64,000 bases of DNA from an uncultured Bacilli bacterium (lineage in GTDB: Bacteria > Bacillota_I > Bacilli_A > RFN20 > CAG-826). Positions 35,695 to 44,818 of this stretch are shown here, in pieces. The DNA lies in contig CAKPBC010000001.1 of NCBI GenBank assembly GCA_934140155.1, positions 248,001 to 312,000 of the forward strand, read 5' to 3'. A model generated the notes under the pieces. The model was not told the DNA's origin and made no database searches. It saw nothing but the letters and a program-made list of their open reading frames with translations. Within the stretch, counting starts at the first letter, position 1; every line of letters starts with the position of its first letter. Both the position numbers and the translations under genes were made by a program.

Positions 35695-35735
35695 AATTTA
35701 GAAATAATTTATTTTATGATAATTATAAAAAAAGT

Positions 35736-35764
35736 AAAAACGGACTGGTTTTGTCCGTTTTTTT
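35736..35764 (+). terminator. Terminator after yybS
   Basis: AAAAACGGAC pairs with GTCCGTTTTT over a 7-base loop, followed by further T residues. Confidence 0.9.
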
Positions 35765-35848
35765 CAAATGTTTTTATATTTTATATTGCTTATCCATGTA
35801 GTAAATATGGAAGTTTTTCTTATGCTTTAAAAACTTATCTAACAATTT

Positions 35849-35876
35849 ATCATTTATTTATTGTATAATAAATGAT
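35849..35876. promoter_or_regulatory. Inverted repeat over the probable gdpP promoter
   Basis: ATCATTTATT and AATAAATGAT are perfect 10-bp arms around an 8-base centre, and the TATAAT-like box at 35864-35869 lies inside. This would suit an operator for gdpP-rplI-dnaB. No clear -35 box is visible. Confidence 0.4.
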
Positions 35877-35890
35877 ATTGAGGTGGTTAT

Positions 35891-37906
35891 ATGTTAAAAA
35901 CAATTAAATCCTTAAAGTTTAGATGCCTTGTATCTTTACTTATACAACTACTCCTAGTAGTGGCGTTTTTTGCACTTTGGAAATATAATATTTGGCAATT
36001 ACAAAATTATATTACGATAACTATTATGTGTATTGCTTTACTTGTGATTATTCTAGTAAATGCAATTACATTTTTAGTGGTTTTCTTTATTGTCACAAGA
36101 AGAAGATATTCTACAGATTTGAAAGCTGCGAGTATTATAGGATCTGATGTTCAAGAAGCATATAATTTTGGTATGATTGGTTTGCTGGTCATTGATGAAG
36201 CAGACACAATCATTTGGACAAATGAATTATTCTCTGAGCGTCAAATTAATATTATGGACAATAATATTTATGATTGGCAGCCTGCTTTAAAATCTTTAAA
36301 AGATAATAAAAATGATGAAGCGACAGTAAAAATAGAAATAAATGGCCGTTTCTATGAAGTAAAAAATCTTCACGATGCGGGATTATTTATTTTTAAAGAT
36401 ATTACCGCTGCTGAATCTTTCTATACATATTCTCAAGAACAAGCACCAGTTATTGGTATTATCATGCTTGATAATTATTCTGATGTTTCTATCAATATTG
36501 ATGAAAACTCTGATCAAGTTGCTAATGTTCGTAAAGCCATTAATGATTTTGCGGCAAAACATAATATCTTATTAAGAAAATATCGTACTGATGCTTATAT
36601 GGCGTTTATGGCTTATAAAGATTTTGAAATTGTTCGTGATGTCGATCAATTCTCTGTTTTAGATAAAGTGCGTGAATTAAATGCTAAAGAAGAAACACCA
36701 TTAACTTTATCAATGGGTTTTGCTCATGGATATTTTGATGTTGTGAAAATTAACGAAATGGCAGTATCCGCAATTGATATTGCTATGTCTCGTGGTGGAG
36801 ACCAAGTTGTTGTTTCTAAATATGGTGAAGAATTAGCTTTCTTTGGTGGAAAATCTGAAGCTCAAGAAAGACATAATAAAGTCAAAGCTCGTGTTATGGC
36901 TGACTCATTAGTGGGCTTAATTAAAGCTGCATCTAATGTTATTATCATGGGTCATAAGGAAAGTGACTTAGACTCCATGGGAAGTAGCTTAGGTTTAAAA
37001 GCAATTTGTGATAACTTAAATAAACCAGCGTCAGTTGTATTTGATACTAAATCCGTAGAATCAAAAACTAAGAATGCTATTACAACTTTATTCTCGCGTG
37101 ATGATATTAACCGAATTATGATATCACCACATGATGTTATGGATAAACTTAAATCAAATACGTTAGTAATTGTTACTGATGTTCATAGACCATCAATGAC
37201 TCTATGTCCAAAATTATTAGAAGAAGCTACTAAAGTTGCGGTTGTGGATCACCACCGCCGCGCAGAAGAATTTATTGAATCACCAATATTTACATATATT
37301 GAGCCATCAGCATCATCAGCTAGTGAATTAGTATCCGAATTAATTCGATTTGCTAGTGTTAATCCAAAGATGGAATTACCTTCTGCTTATGCAACATTTA
37401 TGCTTGCTGGTATTTACTTAGATACTAATTTCTTTAGAGCTAAAACAGCGGGTATGCGTACATTTGAAGCATGTATGATACTAAAAGAATATGGTGCTGA
37501 CAATACTCAAGCAGATGACTTCTTAAAAGATGAATTTGAAGAATATGCTTTAAAAACAAAGATTATGTCAAACTCTTCTACTCCTTATTTAGGTGTTGTA
37601 GTTTCTTTAGCAGATCAAAAAGATATCATTGAAGGTGCAACATTAGCTAAAGTTGCAAATCAAACATTACAAATTAAAGGTGTTAATGCTTGTTTTGTCA
37701 TTGGTAGAACTGGTGAAAAAGAAGTTAAAGTATCTGCTCGAAGCGATGGTACAATTAACGTTCAATCATTAATGGAAAAAATTGGTGGCGGTGGACACTT
37801 TACAATGGCGGCCGCTAAGTTTGATAATAGTACTATTGATGAAGTTAATACCAAATTATTAGAAACCTTAGATCAATACATAAATTATGTAAGAACAGTG
37901 AAATAG
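35891..37906 (+). CDS. gdpP: Cyclic di-AMP phosphodiesterase GdpP
   Basis: Membrane-bound DHH/DHHA1 enzyme that degrades c-di-AMP, controlling potassium, osmotic and wall homeostasis. 671 residues: two membrane helices (about 12-32 and 40-67), PAS-like domain, degenerate GGDEF domain, then the catalytic DHH part (VIMGHKESDLDSMG near 350, DHH at 453-455) and DHHA1 with GGGGH at about 632-636. All catalytic motifs are intact. GAGGTGG precedes the ATG. It forms an operon with rplI 11 bases downstream, and then dnaB. Confidence 0.96.
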   Translation: MLKTIKSLKFRCLVSLLIQLLLVVAFFALWKYNIWQLQNYITITIMCIALLVIILVNAITFLVVFFIVTRRRYSTDLKAASIIGSDVQEAYNFGMIGLLVIDEADTIIWTNELFSERQINIMDNNIYDWQPALKSLKDNKNDEATVKIEINGRFYEVKNLHDAGLFIFKDITAAESFYTYSQEQAPVIGIIMLDNYSDVSINIDENSDQVANVRKAINDFAAKHNILLRKYRTDAYMAFMAYKDFEIVRDVDQFSVLDKVRELNAKEETPLTLSMGFAHGYFDVVKINEMAVSAIDIAMSRGGDQVVVSKYGEELAFFGGKSEAQERHNKVKARVMADSLVGLIKAASNVIIMGHKESDLDSMGSSLGLKAICDNLNKPASVVFDTKSVESKTKNAITTLFSRDDINRIMISPHDVMDKLKSNTLVIVTDVHRPSMTLCPKLLEEATKVAVVDHHRRAEEFIESPIFTYIEPSASSASELVSELIRFASVNPKMELPSAYATFMLAGIYLDTNFFRAKTAGMRTFEACMILKEYGADNTQADDFLKDEFEEYALKTKIMSNSSTPYLGVVVSLADQKDIIEGATLAKVANQTLQIKGVNACFVIGRTGEKEVKVSARSDGTINVQSLMEKIGGGGHFTMAAAKFDNSTIDEVNTKLLETLDQYINYVRTVK

Positions 37907-37917
37907 GAGGACTTATT

Positions 37918-38367
37918 ATGAAAGTTATTTTATTACAAGATGTTAAAAACGTTGGTAAAAAAGGACAAACCATTGAAGTAAGTGATGGTTACGCTAATAA
38001 CTTTTTATTACCTAAACGCTTAGGAGTTAACGCCACAAAACGTAGCGTTGAAATATTAGATAAGCAAAAAGAAGATGCACGCATCTTAGATGAAAAGAAT
38101 CGTAAAGAAGCTGAAGAATTAAAAGAAAAACTTAAAACAATTACTCTTGAATTTACATGTAAAACAGGAAAAGATGGTAAATTGTTTGGCTCTGTATCTT
38201 CTAAACAAGTTGTAGAAAAACTTAAAACAAGTTATGGAATAACTATCGATAAAAGAAAATTTGTTGATAAAGAAACAGTAAATACTTTAGGAGTAACTAT
38301 TTTAAAAAACGAACTATACAAAGGCGTTGTTGCGGAAATTAAAGTACATGTTAGTGAAGCAAAGTAG
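37918..38367 (+). CDS. rplI: 50S ribosomal protein L9
   Basis: 149 residues: N-domain MKVILLQDVKNVGKKGQ and VSDGYANNFLLPKRL, a long connecting helix, then the C-domain (GKLFGSVSSKQV). L9 binds 23S rRNA at the base of the L1 stalk. AGGAGG precedes the ATG, in the conserved gdpP-rplI-dnaB order. Confidence 0.97.
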   Translation: MKVILLQDVKNVGKKGQTIEVSDGYANNFLLPKRLGVNATKRSVEILDKQKEDARILDEKNRKEAEELKEKLKTITLEFTCKTGKDGKLFGSVSSKQVVEKLKTSYGITIDKRKFVDKETVNTLGVTILKNELYKGVVAEIKVHVSEAK

Positions 38368-38376
38368 GTGATTATT

Positions 38377-39849
38377 GTGGATTATAAATTACCTAATGAT
38401 GAATTTGTTGAGAAATCTTTGCTTGGAGCAATGCTAATTTCAGAAGAGGCACTTACTACTTGTATGGGCTCTTTAATTGAAGATGATTTTTATGAAAAAA
38501 ATGTCGCTAATCGACTTGTTTTTAACGCTATTAAAAGATTAAATAATACAAGACAAAAAGTTGATGTTGTTACTGTTTATAATGAATTAGAAAACATGAA
38601 AAAACAAGACTTAATTGGTGGCGTTGACTTTTTGAAAGACCTATGTGAAAACGCTGTTGGCTTAACTAGCTTAGAGCACTACATTAAAATTGTAAAAGAT
38701 TGTACAGTTTTACGTACTCTTTTAGTTACAATGGATAATATTAAAGAGACATATAACAAAGGAATTGATGGAACTGTTTCTGATTTCGTTGCTCATGCTG
38801 GTGATGATATTGCCCGTATTGTTGAACAACGTCGTGTTGCAGAATTCGTTGGATTAAGTGAATATATTGAAAGAGTTAATCAAGACTTAGATACTTATAA
38901 AGAAACTTCCGATGATCATTTAATTGGTATTACAACAGGATTTAAATTATTAAATAAATGGAGTAATGGTTTCCAACGTGAAAATATGATTGTTTTAGCC
39001 GCTCGTCCATCTGTTGGTAAAACAGCATTAGCGCTTAACTTTGCTTTAACTGCAGCAAAAAGCACTAAAAAGACTGTAGCGTTCTTTTCTCTTGAAATGT
39101 CTGGGGAATTATTAGCAAGAAGATTACTTGCTATTGAATCTGGTGTAGAATTAAATAAAATTACAACATCTTATTTAAATAAAGATGAAAGAATTAGAAT
39201 TAAGGATGCTTCTCGTCGTTTAGCTTCTTTAAAAATGTATATTGATGATACTCCATCTATTAAGATGTCAGACTTATTAGCAAAGGCTAAAAAATTACAA
39301 AATAGTCATAATGACTTAGCAATGGTTTTAATTGATTATATTGGTTTAATTACTTCAGGTGATAAACCTAAAGGTGATTTTAATCGACAATTAGAAGTAT
39401 CTGATTTTTCTCGTAAAATCAAGGATTTAGCGCGTTCTTTAAAAGTACCTGTTGTTGTATTATGTCAATTATCGCGTGATGTTGAAAAACGTGATAATAA
39501 AGAACCAGTAATGTCCGACTTACGTGAAAGTGGCGCTATCGAGCAAGATGCGGATATGATTATGTTATTAAGTCCTGAAGGCATTAAAAAGAAAAAAACA
39601 CAACAAAGTGAAGCAAAATCTGAAGAACAAGAAGAAAAAGAAAAAGTGTCATCTCCTACTGTCAATACATTAGTTAAATTAAACTTAGCTAAAAATAGAA
39701 ACGGACAAACTGGTGATATGATTTTGTTATTTCAAAAATCTTATTCGCAATTCTCGGATTTAAGTCAAGAGCAACTTGAAAGAATTCGTGCAATGCAAGA
39801 AGGCCATCTTGAAGGTGACTTAAATGATATTAAGCCAGAAGGTAAGTAG
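38377..39849 (+). CDS. dnaB: Replicative DNA helicase (DnaB; DnaC of Bacillus)
   Basis: Hexameric 5'-3' helicase at the replication fork, 490 residues. N-terminal helical domain (EKSLLGAMLISEEA), linker, then the RecA-like motor with Walker A ARPSVGKTA near 209-217, Walker B MVLIDYIGLI and the late motif SDLRESGAIEQDADMIM. A charged insert (KKKKTQQSEAKSEEQEEKEK) lengthens the C-terminal part. The start is taken as GTG at 38377, 5 bases after AGGTGA; the GTG at 38368 abuts the rplI stop and lacks spacing. Confidence 0.95.
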   Translation: MDYKLPNDEFVEKSLLGAMLISEEALTTCMGSLIEDDFYEKNVANRLVFNAIKRLNNTRQKVDVVTVYNELENMKKQDLIGGVDFLKDLCENAVGLTSLEHYIKIVKDCTVLRTLLVTMDNIKETYNKGIDGTVSDFVAHAGDDIARIVEQRRVAEFVGLSEYIERVNQDLDTYKETSDDHLIGITTGFKLLNKWSNGFQRENMIVLAARPSVGKTALALNFALTAAKSTKKTVAFFSLEMSGELLARRLLAIESGVELNKITTSYLNKDERIRIKDASRRLASLKMYIDDTPSIKMSDLLAKAKKLQNSHNDLAMVLIDYIGLITSGDKPKGDFNRQLEVSDFSRKIKDLARSLKVPVVVLCQLSRDVEKRDNKEPVMSDLRESGAIEQDADMIMLLSPEGIKKKKTQQSEAKSEEQEEKEKVSSPTVNTLVKLNLAKNRNGQTGDMILLFQKSYSQFSDLSQEQLERIRAMQEGHLEGDLNDIKPEGK

Positions 39850-39852
39850 TTT

Positions 39853-40611
39853 ATGAAATTTTATGTCGTTGCAAGTGGATCAAAAGGTAATGCCACAATT
39901 ATTGAATCTAATTCTGGTCATTTAATACAAATAGATATGGGCGTTACTAATAAATATTTAAAAGAACAACTTAAAGATACGCACATTAATACGGAAAATA
40001 TTGAAGCACTTTTAATAACTCATGAACATTGTGATCATATAAAGTGTGCTTCTTCATTTTCTAATGACAAAATTTATAGTGCTTTAGGAACATATGATGT
40101 ACCAGATACAAATATCTTAGAACTTTATAAAAAGTACAATATTGCTGGCTTTGATATAACAATTTTAGCTACATCACATGATGCAAAAAATCCAATTGGT
40201 TTTGTTATTGAAGCAGATAATCAAAAACTAATTTATATGACAGATACGGGATATATTTCAGAAAGAAACTTAAAATACATGCAAAATCCAGATTATATTT
40301 GTATTGAGAGTAATCATAATGTTAAAAAATTATTTGAAACAAGTAGACCAGCATATTTAATTATGCGCATTTTAGGCGATGAAGGTCACTTATCTAATGA
40401 AGATTCCGCGATGTATATGTCAGAGATTATAGGAGAAAACACTAAAGAAATCGTGCTTATGCACTTATCAGAAGAAGCCAATACTCCTGAACTCGCTTTA
40501 AGTACCTATAATGAAATATTAACTAAGAAATTAGGAGATATTTCTAAAATCCATATTATTGCCGCCAAACAAAGAGAAATGGTTACTGGCGGAGAAAAAG
40601 TATCGTTATGA
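39853..40611 (+). CDS. walJ: MBL-fold hydrolase, WalJ/YycJ-like
   Basis: 252 residues. Metallo-beta-lactamase motif HEHCDH at 57-62, ASGSKGNATIIES at the start, MTDTGYI and HLSNEDSA. WalJ-like proteins belong to the WalRK wall-homeostasis neighbourhood in Bacilli; the kinase genes are not here. It overlaps rlmH by 4 bases (ATGA), so the two are coupled. Confidence 0.85.
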   Translation: MKFYVVASGSKGNATIIESNSGHLIQIDMGVTNKYLKEQLKDTHINTENIEALLITHEHCDHIKCASSFSNDKIYSALGTYDVPDTNILELYKKYNIAGFDITILATSHDAKNPIGFVIEADNQKLIYMTDTGYISERNLKYMQNPDYICIESNHNVKKLFETSRPAYLIMRILGDEGHLSNEDSAMYMSEIIGENTKEIVLMHLSEEANTPELALSTYNEILTKKLGDISKIHIIAAKQREMVTGGEKVSL

Positions 40612-41090
40612 AGATTAAAATCATTGCAGTTGGTAAAATAAAAGAACAATATTTTAAATCAGCAATAAGTGAATATGAAAAAAGATTATCCGCTTATACT
40701 AATACCGAAATTATTGAAGTTCCTGATGAACCAATTGCTAAAAATAGTAACGACACTTTAGATCAACAAATAAAAGAAAAAGAAGGAAGCAAGATATTAT
40801 CTACAATTAAAGATAATGAATATGTTATCCTTCTAGATTTACATAAGGCGAATGAATATGATTCTATATCTTTTGCCAATCATTTAGATAAACTGTTTAC
40901 TAATGGAAAAAGTACTATTACATTTGTTATTGGTGGATCATTAGGACTTGGCGAGAATATTAGACAAAGAGCAAATGAAAGAATTATATTATCTAAATTT
41001 ACCTTTACCCATCAAATGGTAAGAATATTAATTTTAGAACAAATTTATCGAGCGTTTAAAATTAATAATCATGAAACATATCATAAATAG
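40608..41090 (+). CDS. rlmH: 23S rRNA pseudouridine-1915 N3-methyltransferase
   Basis: SPOUT methyltransferase of 160 residues acting on helix 69 of 23S rRNA. MKIKIIAVGKIKEQYF at the start, FVIGGSLGLGENI (SAM knot) and KFTFTHQMVRILILEQIYRAF at the end are diagnostic. It directly follows walJ, as in many Firmicutes, and is closed by a hairpin that also serves the opposite strand. Confidence 0.96.
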   Translation: MKIKIIAVGKIKEQYFKSAISEYEKRLSAYTNTEIIEVPDEPIAKNSNDTLDQQIKEKEGSKILSTIKDNEYVILLDLHKANEYDSISFANHLDKLFTNGKSTITFVIGGSLGLGENIRQRANERIILSKFTFTHQMVRILILEQIYRAFKINNHETYHK

Positions 41091-41097
41091 AAGAATT

Positions 41098-41126
41098 AAA
41101 AAAGTGAGGCAAAACCTCACTTTTTA
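41098..41126. terminator. Bidirectional terminator between rlmH and the GH3 gene
   Basis: AAAAGTGAGG and CCTCACTTTT form a perfect stem with A-run and T-run on either side, placed between convergent genes. Confidence 0.92.
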
Positions 41127-41127
41127 A

Positions 41128-43587
41128 CTACTTAACTTCTTTTTCTTCTTTCTTCTTTTGTTTCATTTCTTTTTTAATGATTCGACCTTCTTTATTGAAT
41201 TTATGTAATCCTTTAAAGAAGTGACCATTAAACATCATAATTAAGCCATCTAATTGTTTCCAGTGTATTGCTCCACCAGTCATACGAGATAAGCCACGCA
41301 TTGGTTGATGCACAACACCCATAATTAATGTATTAGCGGTTGTTTTATTACCAAAGAATCTTAAGAAGTTTACTGCGAAATTAATTGCGCCTGCAAAGAA
41401 TCTTCCTGTCCATCCTTTAGCGTATTTTAGTTCTTTAACAGTGGTGTTATAATCCACAATTAAACGGTTTTTGCGCTTATTTATGAATGGTAGTTCGGTA
41501 GAAGGAATGTCTCTTCCAAGTAATAAGGCAAATTCTTTATCTGGAACATTTCTTACTTTACCACTAGCGTAAGTAGGTAAGTCTTTTAAGTCATATGGAT
41601 ATTTAGTAGTGGTACCTTTAACTTCAATAGAATCAGTTAAACGAATATCTTCACTAGATGCACCAATTAAGACATCATATTTTCCACCTTCAATTTCCCA
41701 TTTATTAGTGAGTGTATTGAAGTATCTAAATGTTTTATCATCAAAGTCAATAGAGACAGTTTTCTTTTCGTGAGCTTTTAAAGGAACTTTGATGAATCCT
41801 TTTAATTCTTTCTTAACACGAATTATTTTTGATTCTGGTAAAGAAATATATAATTGAGCAATTTCTTTTCCATCGACGTCGCCAGTATTTTCAATGTCGA
41901 AAGTAACACCTTTTTCAGTTACTTTTAAGTTAGAATATTCAAATGTGGTATAAGATAAACCATAACCAAATGGGTAACGTACTTTTACACCAGCAGTATC
42001 AAAATAACGATAACCGATTTCTAATCCTTCACGATATTCAATTGTTCTTGTATGGCTTGGGAAATTATCACTAGAAGCAACATCTTCAAAGTGATATGGA
42101 TAGGTTTCACTTAATTTACCAGATGGATTAACTTTACCAGTAATAATATTCCATGTAGCGGTAACGCCACCTTGACCAGCTAAATACATATGTAAGATAG
42201 CGTCAACATCATCAGCGATATCTAATTCAAGAGAAGAACCACAAGTTAATACAACAACAATCTTTTTACCAAGTTTCTTTAATTCTTTAATTAAGCGAAC
42301 TTGATTTTCAGGAAGTTTCATATTTTTACGGTCTAAACCTTCTGCTTCAGTAACTTCATCTAAACCTAAGTGACAAATAACTACATCAGCCTTTTTAGCA
42401 ATTTCAATCGCGCGTTTTAAGTGGCCGTTATGCTTTTTACCAAAACGATTAAATCCTTTGCAATGTCCAACGATTTCTAAATCAATATCTTTTAAATGCT
42501 CTAAGTGTTTTTCTAACTTTGTTGGATTAACAACAGAAGAACCAGCACCTTGATAACGAGGTTGATATAAGAAGTCACCAATTAAAGCAACTTTTGTTTT
42601 TGGGCTTAATGGTAATAAGTGATTATCATTTTTAAGAAGAACTGCACTTTCAGATGCCGCTAATTGGGCGAACTTATGATGTTCTTCGACATCAAATGGT
42701 TTATGTTCTACTTTAAATACTTCTTCAGTATCAAAAATTAAAGTTAATAAACGGTCAATGTTTTCATCTAATACTTTTTCATCTAATGTGCCATTTTTAA
42801 CAGCTTCGATAATATCTTTAGCGGTATCGCCACATGCACCAGGCATTTCTAGTTCATTACCGGCTTTAAGACCTAATACACGATCATTATCTCCGCCCCA
42901 GTCAGTTACGACAACACCATTAAATCCCCATTCATCACGAAGAATTTCTTTTAATAAGTGTGGATTTTCATTAGCAAAAGTACCATTAATTAAGTTATAA
43001 GCAGACATGATGGTTTTAGCTTTACCTTCTTTAATAGCAATTTCGAATGCTGTTAAATAAATTTCACGGAATGTTCTTTCATCAAGCACAGAATCAAGAG
43101 TCATACGATTTTCTTCTTGGTTATTACAAGCAAAGTGTTTAACGCAACTTGCAATACCATTGCTTTGAATGCCACGTATATAACCAGCGGCCATTTTACC
43201 TGCTAAATAAGGATCTTCAGAGAAATATTCAAAGTTTCTTCCACAAAGTGGACTTCTTTTCATATTTGTTCCTGGACCTAAAACGACATTTACTTTTTGT
43301 GACACAGCTTCCTCACCAAGAAGTGTACCTAATTTTTCCCCTAATGCAACATCCCAGGAGTTTGCCATCGTTGCGGCAGTTGGAAAACAAGTGGCCGGAA
43401 TAGAAGCGTTAAGTCCTAAGTGATCCGCTGCAGCGGCTTGTTTACGCATTCCATGAGGACCATCAGATAAGAAGATAGAAGGAATTCCTAGTCTCTTATA
43501 GTCCATTGTTTGCCAGAAGTCTTTTCCTGATGTTAGTAACGCTTTCTCTTCAAGCGTCATTTTGCTTATTAAATCTTTATATTTCAT
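41128..43587 (-). CDS. GH3 beta-glucosidase
   Basis: 819 residues, no signal peptide, so cytoplasmic. The GH3 N-domain shows SDGPHGMRKQ, the KHF motif in CVKHFACNNQE, and the nucleophile Asp in VVTDWGGDND. A second alpha/beta domain (GAGSSVVNP, HLGLDEVTEAEGLDR) and a fibronectin III-like domain (YPFGYGLSYTTFEYSN) follow. The last 150 residues are an extension with a hydrophobic stretch (GRFFAGAINFAVNFLRFFG) and a lysine-rich tail, unusual for GH3, perhaps for membrane association. AAGGAG precedes the ATG. Confidence 0.93.
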   Translation of the reverse strand: MKYKDLISKMTLEEKALLTSGKDFWQTMDYKRLGIPSIFLSDGPHGMRKQAAAADHLGLNASIPATCFPTAATMANSWDVALGEKLGTLLGEEAVSQKVNVVLGPGTNMKRSPLCGRNFEYFSEDPYLAGKMAAGYIRGIQSNGIASCVKHFACNNQEENRMTLDSVLDERTFREIYLTAFEIAIKEGKAKTIMSAYNLINGTFANENPHLLKEILRDEWGFNGVVVTDWGGDNDRVLGLKAGNELEMPGACGDTAKDIIEAVKNGTLDEKVLDENIDRLLTLIFDTEEVFKVEHKPFDVEEHHKFAQLAASESAVLLKNDNHLLPLSPKTKVALIGDFLYQPRYQGAGSSVVNPTKLEKHLEHLKDIDLEIVGHCKGFNRFGKKHNGHLKRAIEIAKKADVVICHLGLDEVTEAEGLDRKNMKLPENQVRLIKELKKLGKKIVVVLTCGSSLELDIADDVDAILHMYLAGQGGVTATWNIITGKVNPSGKLSETYPYHFEDVASSDNFPSHTRTIEYREGLEIGYRYFDTAGVKVRYPFGYGLSYTTFEYSNLKVTEKGVTFDIENTGDVDGKEIAQLYISLPESKIIRVKKELKGFIKVPLKAHEKKTVSIDFDDKTFRYFNTLTNKWEIEGGKYDVLIGASSEDIRLTDSIEVKGTTTKYPYDLKDLPTYASGKVRNVPDKEFALLLGRDIPSTELPFINKRKNRLIVDYNTTVKELKYAKGWTGRFFAGAINFAVNFLRFFGNKTTANTLIMGVVHQPMRGLSRMTGGAIHWKQLDGLIMMFNGHFFKGLHKFNKEGRIIKKEMKQKKKEEKEVK

Positions 43588-43598
43588 TTATGTTCTCC

Positions 43599-44624
43599 TT
43601 AATTCCAACCAGTTTTTTTAATGATTTTCTTATAACCTATCTTAACTGCTAAAACACGAAGTGGTTTTATGAGTAAGAATGGGAAAATGAACAATGTACG
43701 ATAACGAATCTTATGATAAAGCTTTGAATTCTTTTCTTTAAACTCTTTAAAGTATTCTTTGTATTCTTTGTAACGTGTTTTGCTATTACCAATTGTTACA
43801 TAGAATAAAGTTAAGAAAGATTTCGATGTTAAGTCATGAATTAAATAATTACGATGAGCTTTAGTAAGCTTATTTAAATCATCCAAACTATATTCTAATG
43901 ACATTGCACGCATTACACGTAGTTGGTGTTGGTAATTTTTAGACATATTAGCAAATGTGACAGATTGATTAGGACGTCCAACATAATAACGATAGAAGTC
44001 ACAATCAATATAGAACATACTAGTAACATGATATAAAGGTACATAGCAGAATTGATTATCAACATAGAAGGTATGTTCTAGTAAGCGTACTTTGCTTTTC
44101 TTTAAGATATCAAGTCTAAAGATAAGCATGTGCATCATAATAAAGTCACTTTGTTTAATATTTTTGATATCTTCCCAAGTAAAGAATCTGCCTAATGGAA
44201 ATTCTTTTTGAATATCAGTTTTTCTTTGGAGTCCTTCATCTAATCTTTCATAAACAAAGTTTGTTAGATAAAGGTCAGGACTTTCCTTGCTTTCATAATG
44301 CTTTTTAATAGTGTCTAACACCATTTTATATGCATCAGCGTCAACCCAGTCATCAGAATCAACACATTTGAAATATAATCCAGTCGCGTTATCAATTCCG
44401 GCGTTAACTCCAGATCCATGTCCTCCATTTGGTTTATCCACTACTTTAACAATAGTGGGATACTTTGCTTCATATTCTCTAGCGATTTTTAGTGTGTTAT
44501 CTTTAGAGCCATCATTAACAATTATGATTTCTACATCTTCTCCACCAACAAGTAGAGAATCAACACATTTGTTTAAATATTTTTCGGCGTTGTAGCTAGG
44601 TACAACAATAGATAGATACTTCAT
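43599..44624 (-). CDS. Family 2 glycosyltransferase
   Basis: 341 residues. GT-A start YLSIVVPSYNAEKYLNKCVDS, nucleotide motif VNDGSKDNT and DxD-type VDSDDWVDADAY; the C-terminus is basic. It transfers a sugar from a nucleotide donor to a glycan or lipid acceptor, probably in surface polymer synthesis. The open frame extends to 44705, but AAGGA before the ATG at 44624, together with the family N-terminus, sets the start. It lies 11 bases upstream of the GH3 gene, on the same strand. Confidence 0.88.
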   Translation of the reverse strand: MKYLSIVVPSYNAEKYLNKCVDSLLVGGEDVEIIIVNDGSKDNTLKIAREYEAKYPTIVKVVDKPNGGHGSGVNAGIDNATGLYFKCVDSDDWVDADAYKMVLDTIKKHYESKESPDLYLTNFVYERLDEGLQRKTDIQKEFPLGRFFTWEDIKNIKQSDFIMMHMLIFRLDILKKSKVRLLEHTFYVDNQFCYVPLYHVTSMFYIDCDFYRYYVGRPNQSVTFANMSKNYQHQLRVMRAMSLEYSLDDLNKLTKAHRNYLIHDLTSKSFLTLFYVTIGNSKTRYKEYKEYFKEFKEKNSKLYHKIRYRTLFIFPFLLIKPLRVLAVKIGYKKIIKKTGWN

Positions 44625-44759
44625 AAATTCATCCTTTTCTTTTAAAGTTATATTTATTATAAAATATAAAATCAATTTTGGAAGAGAAAATTCGTAAATG
44701 GGCAATAAAAAAGCGTATGTTGTGTGTTTTCTTGCATAAATTAATTCAAAATGCCTAAA

Positions 44760-44790
44760 AAATTAAAAAAAGCGGTATTGTAACCGCTTA
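44760..44790 (-). terminator. Terminator after galT (minus strand)
   Basis: On the minus strand AGCGGTTAC and ATACCGCT form a hairpin followed by T7. It lies about 30 bases beyond the galT stop. Confidence 0.8.
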
Positions 44791-44818
44791 GTTATTAATT
44801 GTATCCGCTTACTTAAAT

